From positions 114,546,387 through 114,610,386 of the forward strand of contig OX578146.1 of the NCBI GenBank assembly GCA_951213105.1: DNA of 64,000 nt, given 5' to 3'. The DNA is from Amaurobius ferox. Lineage: Eukaryota > Arthropoda > Arachnida > Araneae > Amaurobiidae. Position numbers and translations under genes: made by a program. This document shows, one piece after another, positions 42,892-55,791 of this stretch. The notes under the pieces are model-generated. The model was not told the origin of the DNA. It did not search any database and was given only the letters and a program-made list of their open reading frames with translations. Numbering within the stretch: the stretch's first letter is position 1; each line of letters opens with the position of its first letter.

Positions 42892-44929
42892 AAAAAAACG
42901 AGAGAGAAAAAAATGCTGCGATTTCGCTGTCCTTAACTATCGAAATTTCGAACGAATCTCGTACTCTGAAATCTCGGAAAGTCCCCGAAGACGAACATGG
43001 TAGTAAATCATAAGAAGTTGTTTAGGATCAAATCAGAACTTTTTGATCATTTTAATCATTTTGAAGTAAATTTTACTTTCTACGAAATTAAGTCAATATT
43101 GAAGTTAAAAGTTTTGTTGGAAAGTTTGAAGAAAAGAGAACTATTTGAGAATACGTTTGGTGTTGCTGAGGAATTGTAAGTTGCAATTGAACCGCTAAAT
43201 GTGTTATTCTTGGGTAATTGTTCATGCGTGAAAATATTTTTAGTTAAATGAACTTGTATTAGAATTTAACCTTTCTAACATGATAACATATATTATCGGG
43301 ATGAAATCGAAGAATCACGAAGAATGTAAACATTATGAAAGCTTATAGCACTAAGCCTAATAGATACACATTTAAATAATTTATATTTTCTTTGTCGGGA
43401 TACGGTACCACAACATTTAAAATATATAAAAATAATTATATTATTTAAAAAAAAAACTTCCAAAAAAAATTAACTGAAACGGGGCTCAACTCGATTCTCT
43501 CCTACCAAAAATTAATTTTTTCTTGAAATTTTACAACAAAAAATTTGAAAATATGTATCGATGGTCCAAATGATTACAACTATAGCGTGTTACCATTCAC
43601 TCTAAAGGGCTTGAAAAAATATTTCGATTGATACTATACTTAACAATGCACCTCCGTGGGGGAGGATAAGATAGATATTTTCATTCATGATTGTATTTTT
43701 ATCAACTATCCAAATAATTATCTTTCTATTTTTTCGGTTGAGATACCATTGTTGTATTAGATTAAAACATGACTGATTTACACAGTAAAGCCGTAGCCTT
43801 GTAGCTTTTTGAGGGCTACAAAGCTCACTCGCTACAAAAGTTTACACTCTGGTCTTCAGAACCGTAAGCTGGGTTTAAATCCTGGATATAATTAGACGAA
43901 GCTTTTGTATGCATGCATGATCACAATGTTCGGAATTAACATTAAACTGCAGATCCTGGTTAAAGTAGCTTTCGTGTGTATAAAAATAGTAGCATGGAAC
44001 CAAAATAAACGAATCCAATCCCAAACTGGACGTGCAAGCATCAAACAAAGTTTTTTGTTGAATGTGTCATTGAGTTTGGAAACATTATTAGCTTCTTAAA
44101 AGCATTAATCCATTTTAGAAGACAGCCAGGCTCTGATTCTAGAACTAATTCCTGATTCATTGTCGTTTTCGAAAGATTTGATAGATACATCTCTAAATCA
44201 GCGAATCTGAAAACATTCGAACGGTACAAAATGTACCCTTGACCATTCTAATAGATCTCAGCTGCGGTTTTACAGGCCGATTTTGAAAGTCAACCGACTG
44301 GTCATCCTGGTTATAACCAGGAGCACTATTTCAACCTTGTCGTTCGTAGTTCTACTTTGTTCGATAGAGGACGTTCACAATAGTGTATATAGCCCCTTTA
44401 TAAGAGTGTCCTCGATGTAGAATTACGAATGACAAGATTAGAATAGGCACCTAGATACGGCGCGGTTGTTTATTTCGTTATCTGGTTACTCCTGAGAAGT
44501 AAAATGCAACGCGAATATTCTGCGCTGTTCTTGGATCATTAAAACAAGTCTGCACATTACATGACCAGATAATTGCAAAAATATTCTCTATCATTCTGGT
44601 TATAATCGAAACGTAACAAAAATAACTTTTCAAACGGCAACGACCGAAATGAACGAAACAAATTTTCAAGCGCTCTTAGTCATGTCTGGCGGTTACCAAT
44701 GATAACCGCAGAGGCATCTCAAACACAAAGTGTTTCGTAGCAATGCGAAACGAAAACTGCATTTCGAATGATCATCTGTTTTCGAAAATCTGACTGTATA
44801 TTCTTACGAATGTATAAAACAATTCGCTGTTCTTTGCCTGTATTCAAATAATACATTGTGAAACTTTGATTCTGTACAAGGCCTTTTCTTTATTCAATTA
44901 GAAAACACCTTTACAGGCAGACATTCTTA
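42892..44929. other. Unassigned AT-rich stretch
   Basis: No coding motif is recognised. Around 43797-43890 repeated GTAGC/GCTAC phrases and GGGTTTAAATCC give a weak tRNA-like impression that I do not consider sufficient. Confidence 0.35.
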
Positions 44930-45016
44930 TTACGTGAATTATGGGGTTGCCATATATTTAGATTCGGTGCGGGGTTGCCATATTTGCCGTCAACTTCGCG
45001 ATTTTTGAATGTACTA

Positions 45017-45029
45017 GAATTTTCTCGAA
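45017..45029 (+). promoter_or_regulatory. Perfect heat-shock element, distal
   Basis: GAATTTTCTCGAA matches GAAnnTTCnnGAA exactly. The equivalent site in sequence A is GAAACTTCTCGAT, one base off. Confidence 0.6.
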
Positions 45030-45058
45030 ATAATCAATATTCAGGGAGATACGAGCTC

Positions 45059-45071
45059 TTCTGGAAGTTTC
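45059..45071 (+). promoter_or_regulatory. Perfect heat-shock element, proximal
   Basis: TTCTGGAAGTTTC matches TTCnnGAAnnTTC exactly, 11 bp before TATTAAAA at 45083. Sequence A keeps the same site and exactly the same spacing. Confidence 0.65.
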
Positions 45072-45442
45072 TCTGGAGTGTATATTAAAAAAGGCATTCC
45101 TTAATTGGAGAACAGTTAACCTGATGTGAGCTGTATTGAATTGTGAGATACGTTAATGATTTGAGAATAGTAAAGGATATATCTGTGAATTAACTTCGCA
45201 CTTAATTTCTGTTTTTGGTAGCTGACAGTTATTTAGTAATCTTGCAAGATAGTTATCCAGCTATTCGCTGGATGTTGTTCTTGTTTACGTTTATGTGTGC
45301 TTTTAAATAAAAGTGTTAGTTATCCAGAAATTTAGACTCGTATTTGCTTGGATTCTTGTCGAACTCTTTGATTCTTAGACTTTTAGACACTTGGCTTGGA
45401 CTCTAGGATTCTTATATACAGAAAGTACACCCATGATTCCGG

Positions 45443-45740
45443 GGAGGGTGACCACCTGGGAACACCGCGTGCTGTTGGCACATTTCGGCCGTGGTAGCCC
45501 GGTGGTTTGCGTTCTGGATTTGCACGCTGTTACAAATGCCGTCGTGATCATGCGGAGTACGATCACGTTAAACATGTGGGTCCGTAAGTCCTTCCGAGAG
45601 GTTGGTGGTAGGGGAAGGAGGGTACGGTCCCTGTGGATGCCTCCTCCACTGGGTTCCTGTCTAAATTGGGTGGCACTTCCCGGCCGTCCAAATTATTACC
45701 TTACACCTTTCTCGTAGGTCGGACGGTCTGGGTCTCAACA
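45443..45740 (+). mobile_element. 5S/tRNA SINE family, copy 2 (5'-truncated)
   Basis: It is flanked by a 14-bp perfect duplication ACCCATGATTCCGG (45429-45442, 45741-45754). It begins inside the 5S head (GGGTGACCACCTGGGAACAC, then CGCGTGCTGTTGGC), then a tRNA-like AGCCCGGTGGTTTGCG, then a body nearly identical to copy 1 (ATCACGTTAAACATGTGGGT, GTCCTTCCGAGAGGTTGGTG) and a CAACAA tail. 5' truncation with target duplication is the signature of LINE-driven retrotransposition. An ORF of 108 codons across it is spurious. Confidence 0.9.
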
Positions 45741-45759
45741 ACCCATGATTCCGGAGGAT

Positions 45760-47990
45760 ACATCTGGACAATATTCTAACTTATATTAAACTTGCATCTC
45801 AAAATCTTGACCCGCAGATAAAAGCTAAAAAAAAATAATTAACAATTTTGAGAAACACGAAAAACACTTCATGAAACATTTTTAGCAATCTATTAAAGAC
45901 CAAGAGGCTGACTCCTTCAATTTTCTGTGGATCACTTATTTTTAAACGTGATCAATAAAATTTATCGTTTTTTTGCCATTTTTATCCGCTTCATTTTTTA
46001 AACCTTGGAAATAATAACCATGCTTAATCATTGTAATTTAGGATACCTCGTCATCTGAAGGAGGAAGAACAATAGATTTTTTTTTTCCTTTCGGGATAAA
46101 CTTCAGTATGATATTTAATTAAAATTTCGAAACAAATTATTTTTCGCGAATATGTAGAGCATTTTGAGTACTAAATTAAATGAAGGGAGATCAGTTTCGA
46201 AACTTATTATTCGCACTCCATAAGTGGGAAACGAAGATTGTTTTATGTAATTAATTATAGAATGAATATAATGCATTTTTTTATTTACGTTAATGGAAGT
46301 TTACGCAACCTTTAAAAACTTCGTGAATTTAAATTGCACATTTTACTTATAAAAAAGTATATATATCTATTTAAAAAAATCTGAATAAAAATTACTATGC
46401 AAATAAAATGACAAAGGCTCAAATCAAGGTAACCAACTTAGACAATGAAGCATTTAGAACTCCGAATATATATATATATATTAGGAAACTGAATTAATAA
46501 CTAATAACAAGTAATTAAAGAAAACATATTAAAACGATAAAATAACCAAAAAACCAAAACAAATAAAACACGGCCTACATGGGGAAAAATATATATGAAC
46601 TACATTGGCTTAATTTGGAAGTTAATGCAGATTCGAAACCTCTTCTAATCTGAGCATCGAACCTGAATAAACCCAAACAAATGCTTACTGTGGATATGGC
46701 AATACTTCGTTACTGTATATATATACATGTATATTCAAATTACCAGATTCAAATTACCAGACCAAAATTCAAATTACCAAAAAGTGGTGATATTGAGCAA
46801 TAAGAAATGGCATATAGTATATTTAGCGCATATGAAATATCATCTTTATGAAAGCATAAGAAGTAATGATTTTTATAATACATCTTTTGAATTATAAGAC
46901 TTCTAAAAGCGCTACACAGGCAGCTTTCTTTGTAACGCGACTCCTCCAAGGCCGAATCCAGGAATGATCGGCGCGAAAGCCTCCTCCTAATAGTTAAAAC
47001 AATATGTCATTTTTGGTGATTATAAGTACTTATAAAAGTTTTCAAAACATATACAAAAAATAGATACAAATTATATTTTCACACTAGTTTGTTTTATTTT
47101 ACTGTTTAGTAAATATGTTAGAACAGCTTATAGTAAAACAGTGAATGGTGGTGAGCCAAGTAGGGATAGTCAATAAAGCAGTTGTTAAAATAAATTGCCG
47201 ATGTCCCTCTTCCCTTTACTTCTAACTGGTTCTACCCTTGCATTCAACTTAATTCAATAATAATTGTCAATATAATTGTCAATTTTTAGTATTAAGTTGT
47301 CCTTAAATGACATTACCTTGCTTAGTTAACAAGCACTAAACGTTCAAATCAGAACAATAAATTTTGAGATAACAATTTCCCTTTAGCTCATGATCAGTAG
47401 CTTTAAGGTTGAAAGCAATATAAATTTGAAACTATTTGGATCCAGAATACCCAGATGATGCCACTAATAAGGCATTTTCAGTAGCTACAGAAAAGCTAGA
47501 TGAAATTTGCTTCTGAAGAGTGACCAAATTAGAAAGTAAAATGTCATTACAAAATCACATGCAAGCTTCTATAACAGGTAAAATAGCACGTTAGGATTAA
47601 TAATTTTTATCCTTGATTTCTTTAATTTCAAATCAGTGTCTTTACCGATAACAGATAAATAAAATTTACATATTAGTGTGATAGATTGAAATAACCGGTT
47701 TGGCAACCGTGTTCTTCAGCTACCTTATTTTCATGATGTCTGTTGTATGGCTGCGGACAAAGGGTAGATTAAATATGTATTTTGTCCATTGTTGTTTAAT
47801 AAATAATTGCTATGTTAAACCAAAAAAATTCTTATTTTTTTTTTAAAAGATGCCTATTCCAGTACCATAAAATTTGATTATGAAAACCATGTTTTCCTCG
47901 CAAATCATATTGTGTCTTACTTATTACTTTACTATATTTAATGTTATATGATAAATCCTGATAAATTCCCCCAATTATATGTTATAAATT
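45760..47990. other. Unassigned AT-rich stretch
   Basis: Short (TA)n tracts at 46467 and 46715, and a small duplication near 46737-46780 (CAAATTACCAGA-like, three times). No gene is recognised. Confidence 0.4.
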
Positions 47991-47999
47991 GTCATGTCG

Positions 48000-48360
48000 C
48001 AATTCTGCGCTATGAGCCTTTCGTGTTTTTCTGTGAGAAAAACATCTTTCTTTCCTTCCGTGCCTGTGCTGTATTTCAGTAAGCCTCGTTTGAATTGGTT
48101 TTGCATTAAAATCGGAGTTTTGTCGAGAATTCGTTGGCGCGAGCCAAGATTTCTGTCTCGGCTGGGGTGTGTGACGTGTGGTCGGAGGAGAAGTTGTTGC
48201 CGGGCGCGCTTGCCTGCCAATCAGGAAGCGGCGTGGAGGAGAACTTTTGGCTGGACTCGTGAGACCCTGGGATTCGACTTGGAACTCTCGGTTGGAGAAG
48301 TCGCATCAAAGGTTTTGTCTTAAAACTTAAGACAAAGGGTTTTGGCCAAAATGGCTAAGT
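48000..48360. other. GC-richer island with adjacent perfect palindromes
   Basis: The stretch 48110-48300 is visibly richer in G+C and CpG than its surroundings. It ends with TTTGTCTTAA-AAC-TTAAGACAAA (48314-48336) and TTTTGGCCAAAA (48340-48351). Overlapping ORFs on both strands (67-109 codons) have no recognisable domain, so a promoter, 5' exon or LTR edge is possible but unproven. Confidence 0.35.
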
Positions 48361-51203
48361 TTCCTCGATTGGAGAGATTTTGTTTCTAATGAAACCATGA
48401 TCCATTCTGGAGCGGAATGAAGAAGTTCCTGGAGAAGATTCGATGTTCCTTAACGCTTTTCTAAATTCTTTTTTTTTATTCCAGGATAATATCTCGCGGA
48501 CCCTTTTGCTACCGAAGTTTGTACCGGGAGGGATGACATAAGTGGAATTTCTGGCGAAAAGCCCGGTTATATTGTGAGATGATTGGATACTCATTTTCGG
48601 ACATTTATTTCGGGTTCCAGCAGTGTTTTTTTCCGAATATGGAACTTTTCTGTGTTTTAATCTTCAATTCAGGTAACCCCTTTTGTATTGGAACCAGAAG
48701 TTCCAACTGAAATCTTTGGTACGTTATACATCACTGGCACACTAAAATATATAATCTTGAATTATAATGGTTTACTGAATTTTAAGAAAGTAAAATAGAA
48801 TTGTATAAATTCATGATTTAAGAAGTAACATTATGTTTGATTTAATAATAAATAGTGAGTGATATTTTGAGCAGAGCAAAAATTGGAATAATAATTGTTA
48901 ATGATAAAGGAAGCTCTGAGATATTTGAAATGATAAATTAAGTAAAGTTATGTTGATGAATATGCAAGTGATTAAAATAAATAGATTTGTTTAAATTGAT
49001 AAATGTGCTTTCATTCTTGTACTTCCTCATGTTCTTTGCTCACTGAATGCCATCTAGAATATAATTCTTATAGACTGGGAAACCTTCATTTAATAACTGC
49101 CTGGGTTAATGTTAATGTTAAGGTTAACGTTAAGTATGATAATTACCACTTCTTTTGTTTTTGCTATAAATTATACTATCACTGGCCTTGTGTGTAGCGG
49201 AATCGGTACTTGCAGGTTGGTTCTGAAACCGCTACCACAAAATGCAACCAAAAAGTCATTTTTATTTATCAAAACTATGCTTATCTAAATACATTGTACT
49301 GAACCTCAGAAATAATATTTCCAATAACCAAATCACATTTATAATAGCAAGAAAATTTTTATTAAAAAATTACAAATTACGCTCTGAAAAGTTGCAACCT
49401 AAATACTCCAAGATCTAAAATAAGACTTGAATCATTATTTTCCACTGATACCAGATAATATAAGTACGAATGGCGGGTTGCAAACTCATATGTAACAAGT
49501 ACATGAATGAACAGTTAACAGCAGTGTTCACATGCACTCTCATTATCCTGGTTTGCGTGTTGAAGACAAGATCAGATGAGGATCACGCGATGGTCTAGTA
49601 ACTGGAGAAAATACGATTACTGAATCTTTTGTTGTAAAGAGATTTTTGGTAAGTGATTTGGGTAACTTATCTAGGATTACCCAGAAGTTGTTTAATGATC
49701 ATTTGATATGTTTCGGATGTAATCTGGTATAAAATGTTATGTTTTGTTTAATTTGACATGATGGTATCGTTAAGTAGAGGTTAAGTAGTGAATTTAAAGT
49801 GATACATATAAATAGTTTTGTCTGAATGGTGAAGTGTGATGGGATTTGGGGAGAACATCGCGCGACCAAGAAACTTTTGTTTTAATTGTGCTTGATTCGA
49901 CGTAAGTGCCAAAAATATTTGAAATATTGTACAACTAAAATGGCTGTTGTCCGATAACGGGCTGTTTGGGCAACCATTGTGTCTCCAAATTCCCTTCACG
50001 ATTTACCACTAACCGGCACCCTTGGTGGCACGATAAACATCTGGAAGTCATTCCATGTTACTTAAAGCATGTTTGGTGTAATTATAGCCACATCATACAT
50101 TATGCGGGTTTTTATGTGATAAAAGTCAATGAACTTAATCTAGTAGATAATGTTTCCGACATAACTTTAAGGAAAATTTAGCATTGCCACACATGTTACT
50201 GAGCTTATGTACTGGTGTCATCAGCTGGTGTAAGCGTGTCAGCGCATGCACGTGAGCAGCTTATGAAAAATGTTTAAAGATTCCCTCTGCGATAGCACAA
50301 ACTAGATGTTTATATAATAAATATTTTTCGAGATATATTTTCAGATTTTTGGATGTATTTTACGTCTTGCGTGAAAAATAATTTCGATTCGCGCCTCAAC
50401 TTACAACCTCTATATGCAACAAAAATATTTACATAAAATAAACCTTAAAAAAAACTGAATTTTTCTGTTCCGCGTGGCACCAAAGTTTATTTTTCGTTAG
50501 ATTGACTGCAGATCTGTCATTTTATATTATTACTAATATAAATTTTCAATAAATGACATTTTTTCTAGTACGCTCTTAATAGGGAAAAATTGCAGAAACT
50601 TTGTCTTCTGAACTAAATATCGTACACTCATATTATCACAATAAAATTAGATTTAACTTAGCCAATTAAACATCCTGAAGAAATCGCTGTTCTATTGCTT
50701 AAGGAGATTTTAATTAAAAACTCAAGACTTACATATGTTTCAAATTTGCATTTCTCCAGACCGTAAAATCTCAAAAGCACTTGATCCCGGTTTTACCTAC
50801 GATTGAGAACTCAAGATAGAGATAATAAATGCAAAAATCATGGGATGAAGGTGCTTTTGTAACGAGCGCATAAATGCATAGATAAGAACTTTGTGCTCTC
50901 ATCAACACAAACCCCGGATTTGCAACTGCAAGTTAAGATGCATGAGAGGATTTAGTAAGCCGAGAAAATATGATTATGGAAGATCATGCTTTATAGAGAC
51001 TTCTGAAAAGGATATGCAGGAGTGTACTTGTATGGGTACTATCTATTATGTAAAACTGGTGGAACGAATTTGATACATTTGATAAGTAACAGATTTAGAA
51101 TTATTCGTATTAATTTTGTTAGCTTAAAAATCTATCTGATGCTATTGAGGAATACACGTTTGGTAGTGAGTTTAAAGGTAATAATACATTTACATTATTT
51201 ATT
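48361..51203. other. Unassigned AT-rich stretch
   Basis: A short GTTAAT/GTTAAG run lies near 49108-49134. No gene or mobile element is recognised. Confidence 0.35.
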
Positions 51204-51990
51204 ACTTTCCTTATATACATAATGTATAAGGAAAGTATTGTGACGGGGTCGAAAATTCGAATTCGAGTTTTCGATGGGAGAGCACGTTTCAAACTTCCTG
51301 AACACGAATAGAACATTTTTGAAGTGATGTCTGTGTGTGTGTGTGTCAGTGAGTCTGTGGAGACGATAACTGACGAACGAATGAACCGATTCGAACGAAA
51401 TTTGGTACAAAAATCACAATCCGTAAACACAGGAAGCCTCTTGTTTTTATACGCAATTGAATGTTCAGAACCCCCTAAATTTTGGAGTGAAATTTTGAAA
51501 AAATCGTCAAAAAATCAAAACCGCTAATAATGTTACGCAAATAGACATTTCTTATGTAATTTTTCATTAGAAAACGATTGGCATAAATTTTAGAATGCTA
51601 ACATGAACCGTTCTCGAGATATTGCACATTTAAAAAAAAATATCAAAAAGTCATATAAAATAAAAAAAGTATTTCCTATTGAGAAACATGTTCACGCTTT
51701 ATATGTAATATCATGCGATAAATTTGGTGACATCATTTTCGTGGATCTAGCTCATTCCACTGATGAAAAAAGATACTTTGAGTAATACTTTTGTATTTGA
51801 ACGCCAATAGTCATTTATCTGCTGTAAGAGTAACTTATTTCTTCGTCCATAACGCTTGGCGAGATTTTGGCGACGAATTTGGTGGAATGTCGCCAACTTG
51901 GCAACTTTTTTGAAATGTTGCTAAATTAAAGAAAAACTCGCCAAATGGATAAAAATGACGCTAAATAAATGAAAATGACGACTTATCAGA
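51204..51990 (+). repeat. Hairpin-headed GT-bearing repeat, reference copy
   Basis: It starts with a hairpin (ACTTTCCTTATATACAT / ATGTATAAGGAAAGT), then a near-palindrome TCGAAAATTCGAATTCGAGT..., CACGTTTCAAACTTCCTGAA, GAAGTGATGTC(TG)n, CAGTGAGTCTGTGGAGACGA and CGAACGAAATTTGGTAC. A 3' part with GAACCGTTCTCGAGATATTG and CGCCAAATGGATAAAAATGA also occurs at 56030-56520. ORFs across it are not conserved. The class of element is not known to me. Confidence 0.75.
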
Positions 51991-54401
51991 TTTTTTTGTT
52001 CTTGTTATCAGAAACATAAGAAGCTCGTTCTCTGTGGTGTTACGCTCAGCAAGATATTTGCCAAATGAGAAGTCTGATGATTTTTCGAAAAATTTCGATA
52101 ATTTGGCAACAGTTCAATATTTCTTTTTAATTAAAATTATTTTTTTTAATAATTCCTGCCGTTAGGTAGTACTTGTTGATATAAAATTCTTGATTCAGAT
52201 TATAGAGAGTTTCATTATTTTGGAAGCCAGATCGGTTTTTTAGAAGATCGGATTAGCCATGCCTTGTTAAGGTGACGCATATTAATTAATAATAATGTGA
52301 AGGAGAGGTGAATTAGACTGAATTCGAGATTATGTTGGAATAAATACGTTATAAGACCTGAACCAATTTAAAACCCTTTTTGAAATTGTGTCCGTATTCT
52401 TGTATGTCTCTAAGTTGTGAACATGAAAACTCATGAACCACTACAAGTACCACTAGGCAATTTTATGTGTAGATACAAAAAGAAATGAAAAACTCGATCA
52501 AGATAGAATGTTTAGTAATGCTCATAATTAGATTTTTTTTAATTTTAAGATTTTGATCGCAATATGTTTTATGAAAAAAAATGATGATTACTAGGACAAT
52601 AACGGTAATATTTACTCTGGTGATGAAACTTAAATATTTATTCTTAAACGTTTAAAATCTCGCAGTGTGAGCAAAGACATGCAATGAAAGTTATTAAGTA
52701 TTCACGAAATTTTAGCAATAAAGAAAACATATTGTCCACTTGCTTTGAGAATATTGCCTATAATACTCCTATACATTTAAGTGTTGTTTATTTATGAATT
52801 CGTGAATAGGACAACCATTCGCAAATAAAAATATTGCGTCAAAAGGATACCTCCAGAAACTGCTTGTTGTCCATTCCTACTCATTAAATAGTCTATCATT
52901 TTGTAATTGATTGTTTTCTTCTATCCCGCTTTGTTGTCAATTCGATATCCTATTTTTTAATTATCCGCTTGAAGCGTTGTAATCACTTATTAGATAAGGC
53001 ATGGTCTCTTTACAATTGGTTGACTTAACATGTAGAACACATGCATATCATGGACATTCACTTACAAAGTTATTGTGGTGTTTAAATACTTTCCTGGGAA
53101 TTATTCATTAAAAAAAACACCACAGTTAACATTTTCATCAGTGGTTACAGCAAAGTATTTACCATAAATACTGTTAAAACCCAAAGTTTAAATTTTGAAA
53201 ATCTTCCTCATTACCCCATAAGGAACGTTGGTTGTAGGGCTTTACTTGATGATCTTGCAAGAAACTCATTTAAATAGAAAATCTAGAAATGTTATTCACC
53301 AATAAAAAATTAAAATATGCAGTTTACAAAATAAATTTTACATGTCTTGGAAATCTGCTACAAATTACCTATCAAAAGATATATATAGCCCTGATTACAG
53401 GAACTGTCAAAATAAATATTTTCCATATTTTACACGCAATTAGTTATTGCGTTGCAGCACAACTCAGGTATTTTTACTTTTAATAATGTTTCATTGTGCC
53501 GCGTGATTAATGACGGGGAATAATTATGCACAAAAACGACAATTTTTCATTTCAGAGCAATGAAGTTAATCCCGTTTCAGCACTGAATGGCTTTTGTAAT
53601 CGATTTTTATTTACTGCATTAATTGAACAGTTTTCTAATAATAATGATAATAAACGCTGAAACAGCGTTATTCTGCATACCTGCGTATATTCATTTTGTT
53701 CTCAGGAGAGGCTGCGAGTTCTTGTTTTTCCCGTTTTGTGAGAGACATATAGCGCAGATTCTTTTAGAAAAGTGAAAATAACTCCTCTTTGGAAGCGTTT
53801 GCGAAAATAACTCCTCTTTGGAGGCTTACCCATATTCCTCTTTTGGATTTCGGGTCTGTTGGTACTCTTGCACTAACGAAGGAGATCCAGTGTTTCCTCG
53901 AAACAGCTGCATTATTGTGTTATTTGTGCTAATATACGTTACTCATGTTTTCCCCATCTTTCGCACAAAGTGTATTTTACTTATTAATACAAATATCTAT
54001 TGCTTGTCGAATAGAATTTGCTGACATCGTTCTTTCTTTTCCTTCCTACAATACATAATATATATATAAAAAAATGGGGGGGGGGGGCGCTAAAATATGA
54101 CTTTGGACTTTGGTCTTGATGAGTTACTGTTTTGTTTTGATTTAATAATTTTGAGCATCCCTGAATACAAATCTTCCATTTTTCAAGGATGTATGAGTCC
54201 GTGGCGACGATATCTGAGACAAATTGAACAAATCAAATGGAATTTGGTACGATCACTTCAATTGATAGTCTATGGATTTTGATTGCAACAGACTAGAAAA
54301 AGGACTGACATTTTCCAATAAACTTTTTCAAAAATCAAGCTAAACGCTTTAAAAAGATTGTCATGTTAAAATGTGCTATGCTACTTAAATAATTAAAATC
54401 G
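51991..54401. other. Unassigned AT-rich stretch
   Basis: A 12-base G run is at 54076-54087. A short duplication AATAACTCCTCTTTGGA occurs at about 53778 and 53805. No gene is recognised. Confidence 0.35.
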
Positions 54402-55791
54402 TGTTTGTAAAAATGCAACACTATGGAGGAATCACACGATTGAGCTGAAACTTACAGCAAATTCAAATTAGGATGTGCCATGCAAATCATTAACATTTCA
54501 GAGTCACCACGCATGTATGGGCTGAGCAGCACCCTCTGAACTGATGTTTTAGCCATATAAATAGAGATCTGTAGCGGGACGTTGAAAATAGTCTATGATT
54601 GTCTGCCAGCGGCAAACTCTTCATGATAAGTCACTATGCCTCTGTGACGATAAAGGGCGCCACATGAGCCAGTTACGGAGTTTGAACGGAGGCGAATGAT
54701 CGGCCTTTGTGAAGGGTTTTTTCTTATCGTGCAGAAGTTGCTCGTATGGAGTGCAATGCCACGACAGTGGCGTGAGTGTGAAAGCAGTAGACTGAAAAGA
54801 AACGAAATAGTCTCAAATCCGGCAGTGGACGACGAAATGTTACGTTAGCACTTTCTGATAGACACCTCATTCGCATGTGATCGGCAGTGATAGACAGTAC
54901 AGCTTCATCACGACAGTTGGCAGAACATTGGAGCATTATTACAGATGTATCATTGCCTGCTCCAACAATTCGTCGGCGTCTGTTGCACAGTGGACTGCGC
55001 GCATGAATTCCTTTGTACAGGATTCCCTTGATGCAAAAATATCAAAGACTGCGGCTACAATGGGCTCTTTAACATAGCCATTGTCGTTCCGATTTGCAAC
55101 AAGTCGTCTTTTTTGATGAATCCCTCTTTAAATTGGGCTACAGTGATAGCCGCATCAACGTTAGACGCTATAGCGGTGAACGCCACCTTCCGGAATGCGT
55201 TATCCAACATCATATTGGACGAAGGCCAAGCGTGATGGTCTGGGGCGCCATTGGGTATCTTGGACGACTTCAACTGCTAAGAATTGTTTGTAATCTGAAC
55301 AGCAACGGGTACATCAGAGAAGTTCTGAAGCGCGAAGTCGTACTTCAATGCATTCCTGGAGCTGTATTTCAACAGCACAATGTCAGTTCCACATGTTGTT
55401 AGGAATCTTCAAGACTTCTTTTCAGCACAGCAGATACAGCTTCTTCCTTAGCCTGCCTACTCACAGGATGTTTCGGCTAATGCACATGTCTTGGATTTCG
55501 TCGGTTGGCGTCCCGCTCGTTGCTCTCGTCCCTAGCTAATACAGCTGAACTTTGGGTCAGTATAGAAGCTCTTCCTCAGGTACAAATTAAAAATCTGTTT
55601 TATTCGATGCCACGTTGTATAGAAGGAGTCAGTGCAGCCCGTGGTGGCTTCAACAAATGCTGATTTTCGAAATGTAATATTTTTTTTTCTTTGTAAATTT
55701 AATCGTTTATTTGTAACATTACAAGTTGTTTGTGGAATAAATTTCATTCATTTCTGATGATCCCTTTATGGTGCTCCAATTTTTACAAACA
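54402..55791 (+). mobile_element. Tc1-like DNA transposon, second family member
   Basis: The left end TGTTTGTAAAAATGCAACAC and the inverted right end CCAATTTTTACAAACA bound a 1390-bp element. Its TIR and internal order match the element at 1537-3026 (TGTTTATGAAAATTG). It contains one decayed transposase. No clean TA duplication is visible. Confidence 0.82.
54636..55663 (+). pseudogene. Tc1-like transposase pseudogene, near full length
   Basis: In shifting frames: FERRRMIGLCEGFF near 54690, NPAVDDEM near 54825, LAEHWSIITDVSLPAPTIRR near 54920, VVFFDESLFKLGYSDSRI with the first catalytic Asp (55110), VRRYSGERHLPECVIQHHIG, PSVMVWGAIGYLGRLQLLRI, LNSNGYIREVLKREVV, then PGAVFQQHN, where the second catalytic Asp of QQDN is replaced by His. 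The C-terminus ends with YSMPRCIEGVSAARGGFNKC at 55663. At least four frameshifts or stops are present. The longest intact piece is 102 codons (55094-55402). Confidence 0.87.

Larger units (their letters stand above)
44930..45400 (+). mobile_element. LTR-like sequence B with two heat-shock elements and TATA box
   Basis: In order: TTTGCCGTCAACTTCGCGAT, GAATTTTCTCGAA (perfect HSE, 45017-45029), TTCTGGAAGTTTC (perfect HSE, 45059-45071), 11 bp, TATTAAAAAAGG, then AATAAAAGTG and GTTATCCAGAAATTTAGACT. Sequence A (29826-30300, minus) has the same order and spacing. Boundaries are not defined; the 3' flank holds a SINE insertion. A solo LTR is the best explanation, inferred from two diverged copies. 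Confidence 0.6.

Noticed and set aside
43797..43890. tRNA-like sequence
   Set aside because: A weak B-box-like GGGTTTAAATCC is present, but the arms do not pair into a cloverleaf on inspection and the A box is poor.
48003..48323. Overlapping ORFs of 67-109 codons on both strands
   Set aside because: GC-richer DNA has fewer stop codons by composition; none of the frames shows a known domain.
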